DNA of 64,000 nucleotides from Anabaena sp. UHCC 0204 (GTDB lineage Bacteria; Cyanobacteriota; Cyanobacteriia; Cyanobacteriales; Nostocaceae): NCBI RefSeq assembly GCF_009711975.1, contig NZ_VIKW01000017.1, positions 1 to 64,000 of the forward strand, read 5' to 3'. Shown piece by piece: positions 60,091 to 64,000 of this stretch (position 1 is its first letter; each line of letters starts with the position of its first letter). The notes under the pieces were generated by a model. It saw only the letters and a program-made list of their open reading frames with translations, ran no database searches and was not told where the DNA came from. The position numbers and the translations under genes were made by a program.

Positions 60091-61101
60091 TTATTGTTGT
60101 GCTGGTGGAGAACCGACGATAAATGTACTTGTGCGATCGCAAGCAACTTTAGCTACTGTGGTTTTATTCTCTGTTTGTTGACTAGGATTAGATGGTTGAA
60201 TCAGACAAGATTTTCTCCAGTAATATCCTTGAGCATCTGCACTTGGTCCACCCCAAATAGTTAAAATGTCCAGTCTATATCCAGATTTGATATTCACTAC
60301 ACGGGGTTCAACTCGCCATAGTAGTTTTTCTTTAGATTTATTCAGGTTACTTTCAATGGTTCTTCTACCTAAGTTACCTAGTTGTTGATCAGCTTCTAGT
60401 AACCATTTTTCGACTTCTGACCAAGGTCTATTGCCAATTTGTTGATTAACTAATGGTTGAATTTTATTTAAAATCAAATCACCATTTTTGGGCTGAGGTG
60501 TTGGTGGTTCTAATCTAATCACAAAGGCACTTTTTTCAAAGTTGTCTGCACGTAAACTAGGATATTCTTTCAACCATTTATCTATCACAAAGTAAAACTG
60601 AATCCAACAACTAATCAGCATACACCAACCTAACAAAACTACAACTTTTTGACGGTCTTGTAATTTAGGAAGTTTGGCTTTTGCGGATGTTCCTCCTGTT
60701 CCTTCAAAAAAGTTAGGTAGGGCGGTGACTATGGCGGCTATTGTCGGCCAAATAACTATGGTATTAGATGTTAATACATTCTCTTGATGGCCAAAGGCAA
60801 AAACACTGACTAAAAAGCCAGTGATGATAGCCCCTATGGGCATAAAAGTTCCCGGAAATCTTAAAGGATCATCGGTAGTATACCAAGCTGTTCCTGCTAC
60901 TAAAAATAGCCAACCACAAAAAGCAATAGTATCTTTTATGTAACCGACGGCAAAATATGATATTCCCCAAGAAAAAAGACTCAAGTAAATAAATGTCTGC
61001 CATGAATATGCTTTTGGTGGCGTGAAAAGTTTCTGCACTCCAGCAAATAAACCTTGAATAAATTTAAATATGCCTAATACATCTTTGAATAATGAATCCA
61101 T
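60091..61101 (-). CDS. fraD: Septal protein FraD
   Basis: A 336-residue membrane protein. Five hydrophobic segments lie in the N-terminal 190 residues (TFIYLSLFSWGISYFAVGYI, IAFCGWLFLVAGTAWY, MPIGAIITGFLVSVFAFG, IVIWPTIAAIVTALPNFF, VVVLLGWCMLISCWIQFYFV). A periplasmic C-terminal part follows (about 195-336), predicted helical then beta, with LEADQQLGNLGRRTIESNLNK and WRVEPRVVNIKSGYRLDILT. This plan and the gene order fraC-fraD-fraE identify FraD (DUF5357), a component of the septal junctions through which cells of the filament exchange molecules. It lies 52 bases after fraC. Confidence 0.88.
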   Translation of the reverse strand: MDSLFKDVLGIFKFIQGLFAGVQKLFTPPKAYSWQTFIYLSLFSWGISYFAVGYIKDTIAFCGWLFLVAGTAWYTTDDPLRFPGTFMPIGAIITGFLVSVFAFGHQENVLTSNTIVIWPTIAAIVTALPNFFEGTGGTSAKAKLPKLQDRQKVVVLLGWCMLISCWIQFYFVIDKWLKEYPSLRADNFEKSAFVIRLEPPTPQPKNGDLILNKIQPLVNQQIGNRPWSEVEKWLLEADQQLGNLGRRTIESNLNKSKEKLLWRVEPRVVNIKSGYRLDILTIWGGPSADAQGYYWRKSCLIQPSNPSQQTENKTTVAKVACDRTSTFIVGSPPAQQ

Positions 61102-61153
61102 TTGATTACCTCTAATTTATGTTGAGATGATTGTTCATGTCTTTCATCTATTT

Positions 61154-61690
61154 TTACCGAGAGCGAATTAAGATGATCAAGGTTATAGCACTATAACTGA
61201 GTGAATTTGCTATTAATGTAGCAGTTATGAGATTAGTATTTTGCAATTTAGCTATATTCATATAGCTTGTTCTTTGTTGTGAGGAAGCGAGTTCTATTTC
61301 TTTGGCTTTTCCTGCCTCATCCATGAAAATTATCAGGAGCTTAATCAGGAGAAATTTAACTAAAAAAGTCGCTAGAAAAATAGTAAAGGATAATAGGACT
61401 ATCATTGTCCCAATGCTAGGATCTTTGAGCTTATTGAAAAATATGTAATTAATCAATTCTGATTTCATAGCAATAGAGAACATTGGCTCAGTTACAAAAA
61501 ACACAATCCAGCCAATTACACAAGAAAAAACATTCATGGAAATAGCATAAAAAATGCTAGTTTTTTTATCAAACTTTAGGGACTTATTCAGGACGTAAGC
61601 TTCTATGGGAATGGCAGTCAGTAAGAATAATATGCCAAAAAATATTGCACCAAGGGGTAAAATTATGGGTAGTGTTAATTCTTCAGACAT
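61154..61690 (-). CDS. fraC: Septal protein FraC
   Basis: A 178-residue inner-membrane protein with about four hydrophobic segments (LPLGAIFFGILFLLTAIPIEAYVL, IFYAISMNVFSCVIGWIVFFV, IGTMIVLLSFTIFLATFLVKFLLIKLL, LITATLIANSLSYSAITLIILI). Its size and place as first gene of the fraC-fraD-fraE operon match Anabaena FraC, needed to keep long filaments and functional heterocyst connections. It is divergent from the CobO-like gene, with a 245-base intergenic region (61691-61935 counted to the earlier possible start) that contains a dispersed hairpin. Confidence 0.85.
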   Translation of the reverse strand: MSEELTLPIILPLGAIFFGILFLLTAIPIEAYVLNKSLKFDKKTSIFYAISMNVFSCVIGWIVFFVTEPMFSIAMKSELINYIFFNKLKDPSIGTMIVLLSFTIFLATFLVKFLLIKLLIIFMDEAGKAKEIELASSQQRTSYMNIAKLQNTNLITATLIANSLSYSAITLIILIRSR

Positions 61691-61747
61691 AGTTATGAAA
61701 ACAACGAGATTTTGTAATTTATAATTTATGGGAAATTGCTGACTCCT

Positions 61748-61776
61748 GTAGAGATGTTCTGGAGGAATGTCTCTAC
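61748..61776. repeat. Dispersed hairpin repeat in the fraC upstream region
   Basis: GTAGAGA (61748-61754) and TCTCTAC (61770-61776) form perfect outer arms, with a partly paired interior (TGTTC against GGAATG). This is a common Nostocales intergenic palindrome. It lies between divergent genes, so it could affect either promoter. Nothing else recognisable is in the gap. Confidence 0.6.
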
Positions 61777-62010
61777 TGACTTATTTTTGATTTTTTTTAC
61801 TTAGTTGTCCAGATTATAACTGAAAGAATACGGATAGTAGGCAATTATCTCATTGTTATGGCATTTATGATCTGGGTATGCCAAGAGATTTTGATTAAGA
61901 TTATTAATACATCTATCAAACTTTGATACGTAGGAATGAAGATAAAACCCCACACCCTAGACCATAGTTTCGATAAGATAAGGAATTGCCACTTTATAGC
62001 TTTTCAAAAG

Positions 62011-63147
62011 ATGACAAGGAACGGCATCGGTATTCGCACAGCGCAAGTGCGTTCTGAGCGGCTTACAGGTCAAATTCACGTATATGATGGCATTGGGAAA
62101 GGTAAGTCCCAAGCGGCTTTAGGGGTGGTTTTGCGCTCGATTGGTTTGGGAATAAATACACCGAGTGATTCTAACCGCGTCTTACTATTGCGGTTTTTGA
62201 AAGGTCCAGAACGTGATTATGATGAGGATGGTGCGATCGCAGCTTTACAGCGTGGTTTTCCCCATTTAATCGATCAGGTTCGCACAGGAAGAGCGGAGTT
62301 TTTTGGCCATGATGAGATTACACTTTTTGATAGAACTGAAGCTGCACGGGGTTGGGATGTAGCTAAGGGGGCGATCGCATCAGGGTTATACTCGGTTGTA
62401 GTCCTAGATGAAATTAACCCGGTTTTAGATTTGGGTTTGCTACCTGTGGATGAGGTGGTAAAAACCTTAAAATCTAAACTCCAGGAATTGGAAATTATCG
62501 CTACTGGACGCGCTGCACCGCAACAGTTACTAGATATTGCGGATTTGCATTCGGAAATGAAACCCCATCATCATCCAACAGCCGCAGAACTATTAATTGA
62601 AGGGATTGAAATTTATACTGGTGCGGGTAAAGGTAAATCTACCAGTGCCTTGGGTAAAGCCCTGCAGGCCATTGGTAGAGGTATTAATCATCCTGGATCT
62701 ACCCGTGTATTAATTATGCAGTGGTTGAAAGGTGGTAGTGGTTATACTGAGGATGCAGCGATCGCAGCTTTACAACAATCCTATCCTGAAGTAGTAGATC
62801 ATCAACGTTGTGGACGTGATGCCATTGTTTGGCGTAATTCTCGACAAGACTTAGACTATATAGAAGCGCAGAGAGGTTGGGAAATTGCCAAAACAGCGAT
62901 CGCCTCTGGTGTGTATAAAACCATCATTCTCGATGAACTCAATCCCACTGTGGATTTAGAATTATTGCCTGTAGATCCTATTGTGCAAGCTTTGCTACGT
63001 AAACCCAGAGACACAGAAATCATTATTACTGGTCGCTGTCAAAACCAACCAGCATATTTTGATTTAGCCAGTATTCACTCGGAGGTTTACTGTCATAAAC
63101 ACTACGCAAATCAAGGAGTAGAACTGAAGCGAGGAGTAGATTTTTAA
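62011..63147 (+). CDS. Tandem CobO/BtuR-type P-loop protein (two fused adenosyltransferase-like domains)
   Basis: About 378 residues from the ATG at 62011 (MTRNGIGIRTAQVRSERL). The frame stays open to an ATG at 61936, but the extra 25 residues look non-domain. Two copies of the same domain follow each other: P-loops GIGKGKSQAA and GAGKGKSTSALG, acidic strands VVVLDEINPVLDLGLLPVDE and IILDELNPTVDLELLPVDP, and ends IIATGRAAPQQLLDIADLHSE and IIITGRCQNQPAYFDLASIHSE. This is the corrinoid adenosyltransferase (CobO) fold, whose single-domain members transfer adenosyl from ATP to cob(I)yrinate diamide. Both P-loops look intact. Whether this double version makes adenosylcobinamide precursors or has another role is not known from sequence. 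Confidence 0.85.
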   Translation: MTRNGIGIRTAQVRSERLTGQIHVYDGIGKGKSQAALGVVLRSIGLGINTPSDSNRVLLLRFLKGPERDYDEDGAIAALQRGFPHLIDQVRTGRAEFFGHDEITLFDRTEAARGWDVAKGAIASGLYSVVVLDEINPVLDLGLLPVDEVVKTLKSKLQELEIIATGRAAPQQLLDIADLHSEMKPHHHPTAAELLIEGIEIYTGAGKGKSTSALGKALQAIGRGINHPGSTRVLIMQWLKGGSGYTEDAAIAALQQSYPEVVDHQRCGRDAIVWRNSRQDLDYIEAQRGWEIAKTAIASGVYKTIILDELNPTVDLELLPVDPIVQALLRKPRDTEIIITGRCQNQPAYFDLASIHSEVYCHKHYANQGVELKRGVDF

Positions 63148-63153
63148 CCGTAG

Positions 63154-63172
63154 GGGCGCAGGGTCTGCGCCC
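63154..63172. terminator. GC-rich hairpin between convergent genes
   Basis: GGGCGCAG (63154-63161), loop GGT, CTGCGCCC (63165-63172): a perfect 8-base stem, 7 bases after the CobO-like stop. It lacks a T-run, so it may be a dispersed repeat used as a bidirectional terminator rather than a standard intrinsic terminator. Confidence 0.4.
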
Positions 63173-63238
63173 TCCATTGTATTTCCACTGTTAAAAAACG
63201 ATAGTTCAACACAAGTTCTCTATTTAAATCAGAGAATT

Positions 63239-64000
63239 TTATCTTATTTGTTTCAAAATGAGCATTGCTGGGTCAACTGGTGTACCATTACGACGGACTT
63301 CAAAATGGAGATGGGGACCTGTGGATAAACCTGTAGAACCGACAGCAGCGATCGCTTGTCCTTTTTGTACGGTTTGTCCTTCACTCACATATAGTTCGCT
63401 GCTGTGTCCATAGAGGGTGGTGAGTCCCTGGCTGTGACTAATAATGACGGCTTTTCCATAACCACCATACCAACCGGAAAAAATCACTGTTCCTGAATCT
63501 GCGGCGCGAATTGGACTACCATGACTGGCGGCGAAATCCAAACCTGCGTGAAAGCGCCGATAGCCGAGAATAGGGTGGACTCGCCAACCAAAAGGGCTGC
63601 TAGTGGGTGCGTTGCTGGGAAGTGCAAAGATCCCTGTTCCGGGAATAATCACATTTTTACTAGCTGTTTTGGCTCTGGCTGCTTCTAAGGCTTGTTGTTC
63701 GGCAATTTTTTGTTGAATTAAAAGGGTGAGACTTTGAGAGTCTTGTTCTAGTTGATTTTGGGCGGCTTCTAAGGCCAAGCGATCGCTATTTAATCGTTGA
63801 ACTAATTCTGTTTGTGATTGTGTTTGAGTTTGATAATCTGCTTTTTGAGCTAGTAATTGTTCTCTGATTAAAGCAATTTGATTTTTTTGTCCTTCTACTT
63901 CTGTTCTTTGTTTAATTAATAAGTTTGCTTGTTGAGATAGTTTTCCTAAAATTTGCTGATCTGCTTGATAAACTAATTTTAGGTGATAACGACGACTAAT
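63239..64000 (-). CDS. M23 murein hydrolase activator/peptidase (EnvC/NlpD-like), N-terminus cut by the window edge
   Basis: The minus-strand frame is open from base 64000 to the stop at 63239 (at least 253 residues). A TTG at 63778 could be taken for a start but is internal. The upstream part is a long coiled coil rich in Gln, Leu, Glu and Lys (about the first 110 visible residues), as in EnvC-type proteins. The C-terminal LytM/M23 domain has FGWRVHPILGYRRFHAGLDF with the zinc ligands HxxxD, then ADSGTVIFSGWYGGYG, LYGHSSELYV and GPHLHFEVRRNG with the HLH ligand motif, so it appears catalytically intact. M23 proteins cut peptide crosslinks in peptidoglycan or activate amidases at division sites. 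The signal peptide should lie beyond the window. Confidence 0.92.
   Translation of the reverse strand: MSRRYHLKLVYQADQQILGKLSQQANLLIKQRTEVEGQKNQIALIREQLLAQKADYQTQTQSQTELVQRLNSDRLALEAAQNQLEQDSQSLTLLIQQKIAEQQALEAARAKTASKNVIIPGTGIFALPSNAPTSSPFGWRVHPILGYRRFHAGLDFAASHGSPIRAADSGTVIFSGWYGGYGKAVIISHSQGLTTLYGHSSELYVSEGQTVQKGQAIAAVGSTGLSTGPHLHFEVRRNGTPVDPAMLILKQIR

Noticed and set aside
63239-63778. Complete short M23 protein starting at a TTG at 63778
   Set aside because: The same frame is open without a stop to the window edge and encodes a coiled coil typical of this family, so the gene is longer and cut by the window.

Overview
The window looks like chromosome from a filamentous, heterocyst-forming cyanobacterium (order Nostocales, Anabaena/Nostoc type). 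The evidence is the fraC-fraD-fraE septal operon at 59285-61690, many GCGATCGC (HIP1) sites, a modest GC content, typical cyanobacterial families (two-partner secretion exoprotein with CHAT protein, DUF928, SLH-GHL10, multi-PAS kinases) and several short palindromic repeats familiar from Nostocales genomes. No rRNA, tRNA or CRISPR array was seen.

Layout. (1) 1-1350: the 5' end of an IS1634-type transposase running off the left edge, a SLOG/LSDAT protein and a nested inverted repeat. (2) 1494-9756: a two-partner secretion operon (TpsA exoprotein, TpsB pore, CHAT/TPR protein). (3) 10061-17721: an accessory stretch with a triple-TIR/CHASE2 membrane protein, a DUF928 protein, a SLATT (DUF4231)-lysozyme fusion, a small unknown protein and a multidomain cell-wall enzyme. 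(4) 17938-19947, minus strand: an SLH/GHL10 protein. (5) 20149-40877: a five-gene hybrid NRPS/PKS cluster. (6) 40882-42618: recN, 4 bases behind the cluster. (7) 42767-53628: five large signalling proteins (one REC-EAL, four histidine kinases). (8) 53606-58158: housekeeping genes (rdgB, phosphohexomutase, purN), a VapBC-type pair and a pilin-like secreted protein. (9) 58242-64000: a sugar ABC permease, fraCDE, a double CobO-like P-loop protein and a truncated M23 murein hydrolase.

Most interesting system. The NRPS/PKS cluster reads ACP-aminotransferase-monooxygenase-C-A(MT)-PCP, then KS-AT-KR-ACP, a fatty-acid desaturase, C-A-PCP, and C-A-PCP-TE. Hand-read binding-pocket codes suggest Asp for the first A domain and Gly for the other two. 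A beta-amino unsaturated fatty acid + (Asp extended by one reduced malonate unit) + Gly + Gly, released by a thioesterase, matches the logic of the anabaenolysins: two glycines, a C18 beta-amino polyene acid, and an aminolactone-hydroxyacetic acid unit that can be drawn as Asp + malonate. I therefore infer an anabaenolysin-type pathway. The first A domain is interrupted by an FkbM-type methyltransferase, which the known structure does not obviously need. No starter-activating enzyme, transporter or PPTase lies in the window.

The accessory stretch 10-18 kb brings together domains known from prokaryotic conflict systems (TIR, SLATT, with SLOG further upstream) and wall-degrading domains. The SLATT-lysozyme fusion is the most unusual protein there. 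Short mobile repeats are frequent: one sits in frame inside the CHAT gene, and another is a 111-base MITE-like element with 7-base direct repeats ending exactly at the fraE stop codon.
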